Shown: in pieces, positions 40,025 to 49,556 of the stretch | Layout of the letters: each line of letters opens with the position of its first letter | How positions within the stretch are numbered: position 1 is the first letter of the stretch | Source of the DNA: Candidatus Streptomyces philanthi | Lineage (GTDB): Bacteria; Actinomycetota; Actinomycetes; Streptomycetales; Streptomycetaceae | Length of the DNA stretch: 64,000 nt | Assembly (NCBI GenBank): GCA_018114805.1 | Contig: CP073042.1 | Coordinates: forward strand, 2,232,001 to 2,296,000 | Reading direction: 5' to 3' | The notes under the pieces: generated by a model | Seen by the model: the letters and a program-made list of their open reading frames with translations, nothing else | Database searches by the model: none | Told to the model about the DNA's origin: nothing | Translations under genes and position numbers: made by a program

Positions 40025-40885
40025 CTAGCCCGCGTTCTTCGCCACCACCACCGCGTCGAACACCTCGCGCTTGGGCAGCCCGGTCTCGGCCGCCACCGCC
40101 GCGATGGCTTCCTTGCGCCGCTCCCCCGCCTCCACCTCGCGGACCGCGACCCGCCGGGCCAGCTCGGCGGGGGGCAGGTCCTGCGGCCCGGGCTCGGGCG
40201 CGCCCTCGACGACGAGGGTGATCTCGCCCCGTACGTCACCGGCGGCCCACGCGGCCAGCTCGGCCAGCGAGCCGCGCTTGACCTCCTCGTACATCTTGGT
40301 CAGCTCCCGGCACACGGCCGCCCGCCGGTCCGCGCCGAACGCCTCGGCCATGGCCCGTAGTGTCTCGGCCACCCGGTGCGGGGACTCGAAGTACACGAGC
40401 GTGCGGCGGTCGGCCGCGACCTCCCGCAGCCGGCTGAGCCGTTCGCCGGCCTTGCGCGGCGGGAACCCCTCGAAGCAGAAGCGGTCCACCGGCAGCCCGG
40501 AGACGGCGAGCGCGGTGAGCACGGCGGACGGGCCGGGCACGGCCGTGACGGTGATGTCGCGCTCGACGGCGGCGGCGACGAGGCGGTAGCCGGGGTCGGA
40601 GACCGACGGCATGCCGGCGTCGGTGACCAGCAACACCCGCGCGCCCCCCTCCAGCGCGGCCAACAGGTCCGGCGTGCGCGCCGACTCGTTGCCTTCGAAG
40701 TAGGAGACGACGCGCGCGGTCGGCCGCACGTCCAGGGCCTGGGTCAGCCGGCGCAGCCGTCGGGTGTCCTCGGCCGCGATCACCTCGGCCGCGACCAGTT
40801 CCGCGGCCAGCCGCGGCGGCGCGTCGGCCGGGTCGCCGATCGGGGTCCCTGCGAGTACGAGTGTTCCGTTCACCGTTCCAGTCAC
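40025..40885 (-). CDS. rsmI: 16S rRNA (cytidine-1402-2'-O)-methyltransferase
   Basis: 286 residues from ATG 40885. It adds a 2'-O-methyl to C1402 in the decoding centre. Family (tetrapyrrole methylase fold) motifs are LVLAGTPIGDPADAPPRLAA at the N-terminus, AAEDTRRLRRL, LVTDAGMPSVSDPGYRLVAA, AVPGPSAVLTALAVSGLP, FCFEGFPPRKAGERLSRL and VYFESPHRVAETLRAM. The C-terminus has the normal lysine/glutamate helix (LPKREVFDAVVVAKN). Intact and of typical length. Divergent from pmt. Confidence 0.95.
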   Translation of the reverse strand: MTGTVNGTLVLAGTPIGDPADAPPRLAAELVAAEVIAAEDTRRLRRLTQALDVRPTARVVSYFEGNESARTPDLLAALEGGARVLLVTDAGMPSVSDPGYRLVAAAVERDITVTAVPGPSAVLTALAVSGLPVDRFCFEGFPPRKAGERLSRLREVAADRRTLVYFESPHRVAETLRAMAEAFGADRRAAVCRELTKMYEEVKRGSLAELAAWAAGDVRGEITLVVEGAPEPGPQDLPPAELARRVAVREVEAGERRKEAIAAVAAETGLPKREVFDAVVVAKNAG

Positions 40886-41031
40886 GGCCCCATCCTCCCA
40901 GCCGGGCGGTCCGGCGCCGGTCGGGGCTGACCGGGGCCGGGCCGCGCGTCCATGGTGTTGCGGCCCCGGCGGACACGGCCGGGCAGCGCCGCCCCCGCGA
41001 CTGTCGACAGGCCGTTCCCTACGATGGCGCG

Positions 41032-42798
41032 GTGACGAGTGACACCGCGACCCACGCCCAGCGGAGCCAAGCCGCCGAACAGCAGCCGCTGCCCTGGCAG
41101 CTCAGGGTGCGCCGATTCGGTTACGCGGGCCGGGCGCGGACCGACGTCCGTGACCGGCTGGTGCCGCCCTTCCCCGAGCCCGGCACCAGGCTGTGGACGG
41201 CACTGGGCATCGGCCCGCTCCCGGCGCACCGACTGACCTGCTGGTTGGGCTGGATCGGCCCGCTGCTGGTCGCCCTGTTCGCCGGACTGCTCAGATTCTG
41301 GCGCCTCGGCAGCCCGAACGAGGTCATATTCGACGAGACGTACTACGCCAAGGACGCCTGGTCACTGCTCCAGTACAGCTACGAGGGGACCTGGAGCAAG
41401 AACGCCAACGACCAGATCATCGCCGACCCGCAGCGCATCCCGCTCAGGGACGCCCCGTCGTACGTCGTCCACCCGCCGGTCGGCAAGTGGGTCATCGCGC
41501 TCGGCGAACAGTTCTTCGGCCTCGACCCGTTCGGCTGGCGCTTCATGGTGGCGCTGCTCGGCACCCTGTCGGTGCTCATGCTGTGCCGCATCGGGCGGCG
41601 GCTGTTCCGCTCCACGGCCCTCGGCTGCCTGGCCGGCGGCCTGCTCGCGGTCGACGGGCTGCACTTCGTGATGAGCCGCACCGCGCTGCTCGACCTGGTG
41701 CTGATGTTCTTCGTCCTGGCGGCGTTCGGCGCCCTGCTGGTCGACCGGGACCAGGCCCGGGCCCGGCTCGCGGCGGCGCTGCCCGTCGGCTCCGACGGCC
41801 TGGCCAGACCGGACGCCACGGTCGCCGAACGGCTCGGCCTCGGCTGGCGGCCCTGGCGCGTCGTGGCCGGCGTGAGCCTGGGCCTGGCGTGCGGCACCAA
41901 GTGGAACGGGCTGTACGTGCTGGCCGCCTTCGGCCTGATGACCGTCGTCTGGGACGCGGGGGCGCGGCGCACCGCGGGCGCCTGGCACCCCTACCGCACG
42001 ACCCTGCGCCACGACGTGCCGTGGGCGTTCCTGGCCACGGTGCCGGTCGCGATCGCCACCTACGTCGCCTCCTGGGCCGGCTGGTTCGCCAACAGCGGCA
42101 GCCACAGCGAGGAATTGGGCTGGCGCCACAGCGGCTACTTCCGGCACTGGGCCGAGACCGACGGCGGCCACTCCTCGGACGGCGCCTTCGCCTGGCTGCT
42201 CAACCCGCTGCGCAGCCTGTGGCACTACGAGAAGGAGGTCTACGACTTCCACGTGGGCCTCGACTCGCCCCACACGTACCAGTCCAACCCGTGGACCTGG
42301 CTGATCCAGTCGCGCCCCGTGTCCTACTTCTACGAGTCGCCGGAGCCCGGCACCGCCGGCTGCCCGTCCGACACCTCGGAGAAGTGCGCCCGCGAGATCC
42401 TCGCGCTCGGCACGCCGCTGCTGTGGTGGACGGCCTGCTTCGCGCTCCTCTACCTCCTCTACCGCTGGGCCCTGCGCCGCGACTGGCGCGCGGGCGCCAT
42501 CCTGGGCGCCACGGCGGCCGGTCTGCTGCCCTGGTTCGCCTACCAGGACCGCACGATCTTCTCCTTCTACGCGATGGTCTTCGTACCGTTCCTGTGCCTC
42601 GCGGTCGCCATGCTGCTCGGCGCCGTCGTCGGCCCCCCCGGCACCACCGAACGCCGCCGCGCCATCGGCGCAGTCGGCGCGGGCGCGCTGGTCCTGCTGA
42701 TCGTCTGGAACTTCATCTACTTCTTCCCGATCTACACGGGGCAGGCCATCCCGCTGGAGGCGTGGCGGGATCGGATGTGGCTGGATACGTGGATTTAG
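41032..42798 (+). CDS. pmt: Protein O-mannosyltransferase (GT39)
   Basis: 588 residues from GTG 41032. It transfers mannose from polyprenyl-phosphate-mannose to Ser/Thr of exported proteins, at the outer face of the membrane. The first luminal loop has the family Asp-Glu pair (NEVIFDETYYAKDAWSLLQY) and HPPVGKW. About ten membrane helices follow (WIGPLLVALFAGLLRFWRLG, GCLAGGLLAVDGLHFVMSRT, LTWNLL-type loops, GALVLLIVWNFIYFFPIYTG). ACGTKWNGLYVLAAF and the C-terminal RDRMWLDTWI are conserved. TACGAT lies six bases before GTG, so the mRNA may be leaderless. Mannosylation by Pmt is needed for phage phiC31 infection of S. coelicolor, which is of interest next to the downstream defence locus. Intact. 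Confidence 0.93.
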   Translation: MTSDTATHAQRSQAAEQQPLPWQLRVRRFGYAGRARTDVRDRLVPPFPEPGTRLWTALGIGPLPAHRLTCWLGWIGPLLVALFAGLLRFWRLGSPNEVIFDETYYAKDAWSLLQYSYEGTWSKNANDQIIADPQRIPLRDAPSYVVHPPVGKWVIALGEQFFGLDPFGWRFMVALLGTLSVLMLCRIGRRLFRSTALGCLAGGLLAVDGLHFVMSRTALLDLVLMFFVLAAFGALLVDRDQARARLAAALPVGSDGLARPDATVAERLGLGWRPWRVVAGVSLGLACGTKWNGLYVLAAFGLMTVVWDAGARRTAGAWHPYRTTLRHDVPWAFLATVPVAIATYVASWAGWFANSGSHSEELGWRHSGYFRHWAETDGGHSSDGAFAWLLNPLRSLWHYEKEVYDFHVGLDSPHTYQSNPWTWLIQSRPVSYFYESPEPGTAGCPSDTSEKCAREILALGTPLLWWTACFALLYLLYRWALRRDWRAGAILGATAAGLLPWFAYQDRTIFSFYAMVFVPFLCLAVAMLLGAVVGPPGTTERRRAIGAVGAGALVLLIVWNFIYFFPIYTGQAIPLEAWRDRMWLDTWI

Positions 42799-43257
42799 GC
42801 GGGGGCGCTGGTGGGGGTCGCTGGCGCTGGGCGTGTGCGCGGGCGCGACGGGGCACGGCGCGCCGTGGGGGGCGTTGTTGGTCGTCGCTGGTCGTTGCAA
42901 GTCGCCCTTTGACGGCCCCCACACGGCCCAGGGGCGGCCCGGGAGGGGACCGATAGGTGCTGGTGAGCGCTGTGATCCGAAGTCACTTGGTGCGCATCGG
43001 GGTGCCGGAGCGTTCGCCGGGGTTCGCGTGGCACGTCAGGGGAGGTGTGTACGGCGGTGAACTGTGGTGACCGCGAGCGAACTGGACAAAGACACAGGAC
43101 AAGGAGCAGCGCGGAGAGAGTCAGCGGCGATAGCCCCGTAAGGGCTAGGGGCGATTGGAGCACTGTGCCGACTTTTCCAGGATTGACCGATAGGTCGCGA
43201 TCGGTGAAAGTTGCAGAAAACTGGGTTCCGGCCGGATAAATTCGCAGGTCAATTGCT
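42799..43257. other. Gene-free region containing the CRISPR leader
   Basis: No gene and no cas remnant recognised. The last 80 bases (about 43180-43257) are A-rich compared with the surroundings (GTGAAAGTTGCAGAAAACTG, GGATAAATTCGCAGG) and abut the first repeat. They look like a type I-E leader on the left of the array. Confidence 0.55.
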
Positions 43258-43522
43258 CTGGTCCCCGCGCGGGGGGGTATGGTCCCCCGGTCTGCTGCTC
43301 GGTGAGGCGGGATGCCGTCTGGTCCCCGCGCGCGGGGATGGTCCCTGGCGCCCCGGGATCGCCGGCGCACAGCCAGGCTGGTCCCCGCCTGCGGGGATGG
43401 TCCCTGGTCCCACGCGTAGAGAGAACCGTCCTCGTCCTGGTCCCCGCGCGCGGGGATGGCCCCAGCGCGCCTCGGTCGAGCTGGTCGTCACCGACCTGGT
43501 CCCCGCGTGCGGGGATGATCCC
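43258..43522 (+). CRISPR. Type I-E-like CRISPR array, five repeats, four spacers, no cas genes
   Basis: Repeats start at 43258, 43319, 43378, 43437 and 43496. All four spacers are exactly 32 bases (43287-43318, 43346-43377, 43405-43436, 43464-43495), as is usual for type I-E. Repeats 2-5 are 27 bases, starting CTGGTCCCCGC and ending GGGGATGGTCCC (last: GGGGATGATCCC), with a hairpin CCCCGC/GCGGGG. Repeat 1 is 29 bases with a G-run in the stem (CGCGGGGGGGTATGG). The usual actinobacterial I-E repeat is 29 bases, so two loop bases are missing in repeats 2-5. An A-rich leader-like sequence lies to the left. No cas gene is within the window, so the array is orphaned or served in trans. Confidence 0.93.
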
Positions 43523-43611
43523 ACCGACGCCGCCCTGAACCATGACGGGCGACAGCGACGAACAGCCGGCGCCCGGCCAGAGTGTCAGTGGGATGGTCTA
43601 CCGTCCGACGC

Positions 43612-44606
43612 ATGGCCACCGACGCGCACCCGATCAAACCCAGCGACGTCCGCACGCGCGAGGAGATCAAACCCGTGCTGGGCGGCAGCCTGTACGGCGG
43701 CATCGTCCCGTCCGACGAGAAGGCCGATGTGCTGCTGTTCTCGGACGCCGAGGCCGGGGCGGAGTACGGCTATGACGATGGCTGGTTGCTGGAGGAGGAC
43801 GAGCTCGGGCCCGTCTTCGAGTACACCGGCGCCGGCCGCAGTGACCAGGTCTTCGATGGCCCGCTAGTCAGAAAAACTCTGCCATCCTCAGCCACGCCGA
43901 CAAGGGGCGCACGCTGCATCTCTTCGTCGCGGTGGGCACGGTGCCCGGCAGAAAGGCCAAGCGACACCGCTACGTCGGGGAGTTCGAGCTCGACGCAGCC
44001 GAACTGTACGTGATGCGGCAAACCCCGGGCAAGGGCGGCGTACCCCGCAGGGCCATCATCTTTCGGCTGCGCCCCACCGGCGCCTTCCAGCGGTCGGCCG
44101 ACGACCAGGTCCCGCCCGCGCAGCACACCGATATGGAACTGGTCCCCGCCGACGTCACCACCAGCAAGATGGTCGAGCCGGAGCGGAACAAGAGCCAACA
44201 AGGGGAGCGGGCAGCCGTGGCCGCCATCGCCGTCCGGCGACGTGAGGCCGAGCTGAGCGAGGTCTTCGAGGCCCACCTCACGGCGCGGGGCCATGCGGTG
44301 GGCCGGTTCCAGATACGTCTCAAGGGCAAGACCTCCACCCTGCTCACCGATCTGTACGACGCCACCGACCACATGTTGTACGAGGTCAAGGGCAGCACCA
44401 GGCGGGAGTCGGTGCGGATGGCGCTGGGTCAGCTCCTGGACTACGGCCGCTACGTCCGTACCGACGCCGAGCCGGACGTACCGCCCGCCCTGGTCGTCCT
44501 GCTGCCCGGGCCGCCCGACGCGGACCTGGTGGAACTCCTCGCGGACCACGGTGTGGGCCTGGTCCACCGCGTGGGTGAGACGGACGAGTTCGTCACGGCC
44601 ACCTGA
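43612..44606 (+). pseudogene. Modified-DNA restriction nuclease: ScoMcrA-like SRA domain plus PD-(D/E)XK nuclease, one frameshift
   Basis: ATG 43612 (MATDAHPIKPSDVRTREEIK) begins a ScoMcrA-type SRA fold: LGGSLYGGIVPSDEKADVLL, GAEYGYDDGWLLEED, FEYTGAGRSDQVFDG. A single missing A in an A-run at 43872-43876 shifts the frame; restoring it gives RKNSAILSHADKGRTLHLF, then YVGEFELDAAELYVM and RRAIIFRLRPTGAF, completing the domain. The C-terminal half (from about residue 200) has FEAHLTARGHAVGRFQIRL, then TDLYDATDHMLYEVKGSTRR with the Asp and E-x-K of a PD-(D/E)XK nuclease. The repaired protein is 331 residues. It would recognise modified cytosines (or phosphorothioate-type marks) and cut, a type IV-like restriction activity. 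It starts 90 bases after the CRISPR array. Confidence 0.78.
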
Positions 44607-44720
44607 CAGGCCCCGGGCAACGGAGGGCGGGCAAAGGCTTACGAAGAGTGCCGGTAGAGTGCCCCGCGCCGCCCCCTTCAGCAACTGACGAGGGGGCTGA
44701 GGAACTGTGGGGGTTCTCGA

Positions 44721-46371
44721 ATGCGCAAGGGTGCGAAGGCCGCCGTCATCGGTGGGGTGTTCGTAAGCAATGGTCGGCGCGGCCGGGTACGGCGCGTACA
44801 GCCTGACGTCGGACGATGGCGACTCCGCCGGTGACTCCACGGTCACCAGCGCGAAGACGGACGGCGCGGCGAAGACGAAGACCCCGGTGAAGACCGGCCC
44901 GCCGAGCGAGGCCGAGGTGCGGAAGACCGTGGGGGACTTCCTCGCGGCTTGGGGCCAGGGGGACGCGGCCGAGGCCGCCGCGCTCACCAGCGACGAGAAG
45001 GCCGCCCGCGCCGCGCTGGACGGCTACCGCAAGCAGGCACGCGTCAACAAGGTCATGTTGACGCCGGGCACGCCGACCGGTGCCAAGGCGCCGTTCCGCG
45101 TCTCGGCAGAGATCGTGCACGAGGAGCAGCGCGCGACGTGGGCGTACGACTCCGCGCTGACCGTGGTGCGCGACGCGGAGACGGGCGAGGCGCGCGTGGA
45201 CTGGAAGCCCTCGGTGGTCTTCCCGAAGTTGCGGCCCGGGGACACGGTGTGTACCGGGCCGGCGAAGAAGCCGCCGATCAAGGCCGTGGACAGGAACAGC
45301 AAGGAGTTGGTCCCCGCCGAGCACCCCACGCTCAAGGTGGTGCTGTCGGGGCTGCGCGACAAGTACGGGGCGAAGGCGGGCGGTACGGCGGGCGTGGAGC
45401 TGTACGTCGACTGGGCGGGGAAGATACCGGACGAGACGCTCAAGGTGCTGTCCAAGGGGACGCCGGGCACGCTGCGTACGACGTTGGACGCGGGGTTGCA
45501 GCGGGTCGCCGAGCAGCAGGTGGCGAAGAAGCCGAAGTCGTCGGCCATGGTGATCAAGCCGAGTACGGGTGAGGTGCTGGCGCTCGCCAACTCGCCGGCC
45601 GAGGGGTTCAACACCGCGCTCCAGGGCTCGCTGGCGCCCGGTTCCACGATGAAGGTCGTCTCGTAAGCGCTGCTCATCGACAAGGGGCTGGCGGGCACGG
45701 GGAAGCAGCATCCGTGCCCGAAGTTCGCCTCGTACGGTGGCTGGAAGTTCCAAAACCTCGACAAGTTCGAAATCAAGGGCGGCACCTTCGATCAGAGCTT
45801 CGCCCGTTCCTGCAACACGGCCTTCATCACCCAGGCTTCGAAGGTGTCGGACGACGGGTTGACCCAGGAGGCGCGGGACGTCTTCGGGATCGGGCTCAAC
45901 TGGCAGACGGGCGTGCTGACGTTCGACGGCGCGGTCCCCGTCCAGCAGGACGCGAGCAAGGCGGCGTCGCTGATCGGCCAGGGCAGGGTGCGGATGAACC
46001 CGCTGACAATGGCCTCGGTGTCGGCGACGGCGAGCACCGGCACGTTCCGCCAGCCGTACCTGGTGGCGCCGAGCCTGGACAACCGCACGCTGGCCAAGGC
46101 CCCGCGCACGATGAAGCCCGACACGGTCAAGCAGCTCAAGTCGCTGATGAAGCTGACGGCGACGGCGGGCACCGCCGCGCAGGCGATGTCGGGCCTGTCC
46201 GGGGACATCGGGGCCAAGACGGGTTCGGCCGAGGTGGACGGCCAGAAGAAGCCCAACGGTTGGTTCACGGCGTACCGCGGTGACGTGGCCGCGGCGGCGG
46301 TCGTCCAGCAGAGTGGCCACGGCGGCGAGGCGGCCGGCCCGATCGTGGCCGCGCTGCTGCGCGCGGGCTGA
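44721..46371 (+). pseudogene. Class B penicillin-binding protein, frameshift and in-frame TAA
   Basis: ATG 44721 (MRKGAKAAVIGGVFV) starts the membrane anchor; near 44765-44770 the frame changes and continues MVGAAGYGAYSLTSDDGDSA. The MecA_N/NTF2-like domain follows (VRKTVGDFLAAWGQGDAAEA), then the transpeptidase: SxxK in GSTMKVVS, directly followed by in-frame TAA (45664-45666), then ALLIDKGLAG; SxN in ARSCNTAFITQ; KTG in AKTGSAEVDGQ. The rest is clean to the stop. The premature stop falls four residues after the catalytic Ser, so any product is inactive. Architecture equals that of the broken PBP at 10.2 kb. In S. coelicolor two PBPs of this type lie next to each other in this neighbourhood, as I recall; here one stands alone. 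Confidence 0.83.
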
Positions 46372-46477
46372 CCCGACGCGGAGCGGAGGGGCGCCGGGCG
46401 GGCCCGAGGCCCGCTCCGGCGCCCGCGACCGAGGGGCTACCCGACAGCGCGCGCGACGCGGCGCGTACTGTGCCCGG

Positions 46478-47417
46478 ATGACCGAGGTACCGGAGCAGTT
46501 CAGGCAGGCCACCATCGAACACGAGGGCGCGGCCGGGGCGACGTGGGTCAGGCAACTCCCCGCCCTGACCGCCCAGTTGCTGGACCGCTGGGAGTGCGTG
46601 CCGGACGGGGACGTGGAGCACGGGGCGGTCGGGATCGTCGTACCGGTGGTACGGCGACGGGACGCGGCGCCGGCCGTGATCAAGGTGTCGTTCCCGCATC
46701 CGGGCAACGTCCACGAGCCCGACGCGTTCGCGGTGTGGGGCGGGCGCGGGGCGGTGCTCCTGTACGAGCGCGACGACGAGCACTTCGCCGTGCTATTGTA
46801 GCGCGCCCACCCGGATACGTTGGCCGGCGTCGCGGACGGCGACGAGGTCGCGGCGACCGCCGAGCAGCTCAGCTGCCGGCTCGCCGTGCAGGCCCCCGCC
46901 GACCTGCCGAGGTTGCGGGACCGGGTCGCGGAGTGGGAGTCGGAACTCCGGACGGACGCCGCCGCGTTGCCGCACGGCATGTCGCCCTGCGTCCTGGACG
47001 CCGCCACCGCGACCGTCCGCGAGGTGGGCCCCGACCAGCCCGGACACCCTCGTCCACGGCGACCTGCATGCCCGCAACATCCTGCGGGCCGACCGTGAAC
47101 CCTGGCTGGCCATCGACCCCAAGGGGTACGTGGGGGACCCGGCGTACGACGCCGGTGCCCTGCTGACGTCGTGCGCGGTGCCGCTCGTCGAGTCCGGCGG
47201 CGATCTGGCCGGGGGACTGCGTCGGGCGGTGGAGGTCTTCGCGGAGGCGGCCGAGCTGGACCCGGAACGCGTCCGGCGCTGGTCCCAACTGCACGCCGTG
47301 CGAGCGGCGTTCTGGGGCCGCCGACACGGGTTCACCGTGGCCCGGAGCGGGCCCGAACGGGACCAGGTCGTCCAGCTCGCGGAGCATGTGGCGGAGCTGT
47401 TCACCGCCGAGGCGTAA
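46478..47417 (+). pseudogene. APH(6)/hydroxyurea-type small-molecule kinase, disrupted
   Basis: ATG 46478 (MTEVPEQFRQATIEHEGAAG) begins a protein of the APH_6_hur family (streptomycin 6-kinase/hydroxyurea phosphotransferase). The N-lobe shows VVRRRDAAPAVIKVSFPHPG (ATP Lys). An in-frame TAG at 46798-46800 falls after EHFAVLL, and homology resumes RAHPDTLAGVADGDEVAA. Near 47035-47045 the frame changes. The catalytic loop DTLVHGDLHARNILRADREP and the metal-binding IDPKGYVGDPAYDAG follow in the new frame with a normal C-terminus. The intact kinase would phosphorylate an aminoglycoside or hydroxyurea-like compound. Two independent lesions. Confidence 0.8.
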
Positions 47418-47438
47418 CGCCGGGCACCCCGCGCGCCC

Positions 47439-48314
47439 TCACCCCAGGATCATCGACATCAGCGACCCGTGCGTCTCGCTGTCGGCGGCCACCACCAGCC
47501 CACGGCCCGCCCGCCCGGCCGCCCCGGCTCGTCCAGCCGCCCCGGCCCGTCCGACCGGCTCGCCGTCGATCCCCGTCACCACGCACCCGGCAGCCCGGCA
47601 CAGCGCGATCCCGGCCGCGAAGTGCACGCTCTCCGACAGGTCGCCGCCGTCCGTGACGTAGGCGGCGCGCTTGCCCGCGGCGACCCAGGTCAGGGCCAGG
47701 CTCGTGGAGACGACCCGGGGGCGGAAGCGGGCCACGAACCGCTCGTCGGCCAGCAGGTCCACCGTCCGGAAGCCGGGCGCGCCGGGGAACGGCGGGTCGA
47801 GGTTGACGTCCACGAGGCAGGTGGCGGCCGTGGGCGCCAGCGGGGCGTCGGCGCAGTCCCGCAGCACCCAGGCGGTGTGGCCGTCGGTGTGGAAGACCTC
47901 GCCGCCGAACGGGTCGGCCACCGCCGCCGGGCCGCCGTGCAGCGCCACGTTGACGGCGACCAGCACGGTGCCGACGGCGTAGTTCAGCGTGCCGCACAGC
48001 GGGTCCACCAGCCATTGGCGGGCGGCCTCCGGCGCACCCTGCTGCCCGCCCTCCTCGCCGAGCACGGCGTCGTCAGGCCGGGCCGCGCGGAGGAGGTCGA
48101 CGATCGCCTGCTCGGCCGCCACGTCGGCGGCGGTCCCGAAGTCCCCGTCACCCTTGTCGATACGGCTGAGCCGCTGGCCGTACAGGTCGCGCACCACGTC
48201 AACGCCGGCCCGTGCCGCGGCGATCGCGACCTCGGTGTCAGAGCCGGTGCCGGTGCCGGCGTCAGTGGTGGTACCGGTGCCGGTGCCGTGAGGTCTCGCA
48301 GATGAGTTGATCAC
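47439..48314 (-). CDS. Inositol monophosphatase-family protein
   Basis: 291 residues from ATG 48314. Metal-binding blocks of the IMPase fold are present: DFGTAADVAAEQAIVDLLRA, VLGEEGGQQG (E-E), QWLVDPLCGTLNYAVG and, in the C-terminal half, ESVHFAAGIALCRAAG. In the DP-x-DGT motif the second Asp is Cys (DPLCGT); several Streptomyces homologues share this, so metal use may differ. The N-terminus is Gly/Thr-rich (GTGTGTTTDAGTGTGSDTE). A GRAGAAGRAGAAGRAG repeat lies before the C-terminus (plus-strand 47505-47560). Both are low-complexity tracts prone to slippage. Intact; substrate uncertain. Confidence 0.82.
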   Translation of the reverse strand: MINSSARPHGTGTGTTTDAGTGTGSDTEVAIAAARAGVDVVRDLYGQRLSRIDKGDGDFGTAADVAAEQAIVDLLRAARPDDAVLGEEGGQQGAPEAARQWLVDPLCGTLNYAVGTVLVAVNVALHGGPAAVADPFGGEVFHTDGHTAWVLRDCADAPLAPTAATCLVDVNLDPPFPGAPGFRTVDLLADERFVARFRPRVVSTSLALTWVAAGKRAAYVTDGGDLSESVHFAAGIALCRAAGCVVTGIDGEPVGRAGAAGRAGAAGRAGRGLVVAADSETHGSLMSMILG

Positions 48315-48426
48315 GGCACGCAGGGTACCGACGCCGCCGGCGACCAGCCCTGGCCGAGGGGCCTTGCCCCAGCCGGGCGGAGCCGAGGCGGTGGCGCCCG
48401 GCCCGCCGGAGCCGAGGCGCCGGCGC

Positions 48427-49335
48427 TCAGCCCAACAAGTGCGGGTCGCGCCACAGCCGCATGCCGGGGGCGCCGACCAGGCCGGCGTCGTCCAGGAACG
48501 GCACGATGCGCTCGCCCAGGAACCGCATCGACTCGCGGTAGTGCGGGTTCGCGTGGGCGGCCCGCCATGCCTCCCTGGGGTCGAGGCCGACGGCCGCGTA
48601 GGCCCGCGGATTTATCAGGCTGCGACAGATGCAGTACGAGACGAGGGCGGTGAGCAGGCGCTGGTAGCGGAGTTCGGCGCACCCGAGCCCGGCCATGCCC
48701 CGGACCACCTCCTCGCGGGCGAAGGTGACGTGGCGTGCCTCCTCCATGATGTGGATGCGGTTCACCATACGCATCAGTGGCTGGATCTCGTCGCTGCCGG
48801 TCATCTCGCGCTGGAGCCGGTCCGTGATCTCCTCGGCGACCAGGATCGCGCCGTACATGGCCGGGCCGTACGCGATGGCCGGCAGGATCTTGGCGACCTG
48901 GTGCAGGTGGCGCGGCGGACCGTACGCCGGGCAGTCGATGCGTTCCACGAGTCGGGCGAACATGGTGACGTGCCGGCACTCGTCGGCGACCTCGGTCAGC
49001 GCGTACTGGATGTGGCGGGTGCGCGTGTCGCCGTTGTACGCGGCCTTGACCAGCACCTTCATCAGGAGCAGCTCGAACCACAGGCCGACGCTGACGATGG
49101 TCGCGGCCTCGTGCTTGCCGAGTTCGAGCCGCTGCTCCTCGCTGAGCCGGTCCCACATCGGGGTGCCGTAGAGGGATATGCGGTGGGGCAGCAGGTAGTG
49201 CTTGCCGTCGACTAGTGGCGCGTCCCAGTCGATGTCCACCTCGGGGTTGTAGAACTTCTTCGCCGACGAGGCCAGCAGTCGGGCGGCGGTCTTCTCCCTG
49301 TCGCCCACCTTCGTTTCGGGCAGTGAACGGGCCAT
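48427..49335 (-). CDS. AurF-family diiron oxygenase
   Basis: 302 residues from ATG 49335, behind AAGGAG. Four-helix ligand motifs of a non-haem diiron centre are visible: GKHEAATIVSVGLWFELLLM (first Glu), ALTEVADECRHVTMF (E..ExRH), AILVAEEITDRLQREM and RIHIMEEARHVTFAREEV (EExRH). AurF-type enzymes oxidise arylamines to nitro compounds; other family members have unknown substrates. The start region is NPEVDIDWDAPLVDGKHYLL, also conserved. A perfect TetR-type palindrome (49361-49381) lies at the expected promoter, so the gene is probably repressed until a ligand appears; the regulator is not in the window. The divergent gene encodes DUF4873. Intact. Confidence 0.9.
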   Translation of the reverse strand: MARSLPETKVGDREKTAARLLASSAKKFYNPEVDIDWDAPLVDGKHYLLPHRISLYGTPMWDRLSEEQRLELGKHEAATIVSVGLWFELLLMKVLVKAAYNGDTRTRHIQYALTEVADECRHVTMFARLVERIDCPAYGPPRHLHQVAKILPAIAYGPAMYGAILVAEEITDRLQREMTGSDEIQPLMRMVNRIHIMEEARHVTFAREEVVRGMAGLGCAELRYQRLLTALVSYCICRSLINPRAYAAVGLDPREAWRAAHANPHYRESMRFLGERIVPFLDDAGLVGAPGMRLWRDPHLLG

Positions 49336-49360
49336 GGCGCTCCACTCCTTCACGAACTAA

Positions 49361-49381
49361 GCTGTTACCCGAGGTAACAGC
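49361..49381. promoter_or_regulatory. Palindromic operator upstream of the AurF-type gene
   Basis: GCTGTTACC (49361-49369) and GGTAACAGC (49373-49381) are exact inverted repeats with a 3-base centre. It lies 26 bases before the start codon of the diiron oxygenase. Size and symmetry suit a TetR-family repressor. Confidence 0.75.
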
Positions 49382-49556
49382 CACTCTCAGGAGCATGGAA
49401 TCTCTCGTTACGGGAGTCAAGGGCCCGGCGCCCGTCAGCGACGTCGGCGGGTGTGCCCGTCGGCGTCGTCCGGGGGCTCGCCCGCCACGCCGGCGAGGCG
49501 AGCCGGGCCCGCCGCACCACGCCAAGGCGTCGAGGAACCGCCCAAGGAGCCGTGCA

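Noticed and set aside
40025..42798. Prophage or insertion sequence in the window
   Set aside because: No integrase, transposase, phage structural gene or terminal repeats were seen here or elsewhere in the 64 kb.
42799..43257. Possible cas gene remnants before the CRISPR array
   Set aside because: No cas1, cas2, cas3 or cse motif found in any frame.
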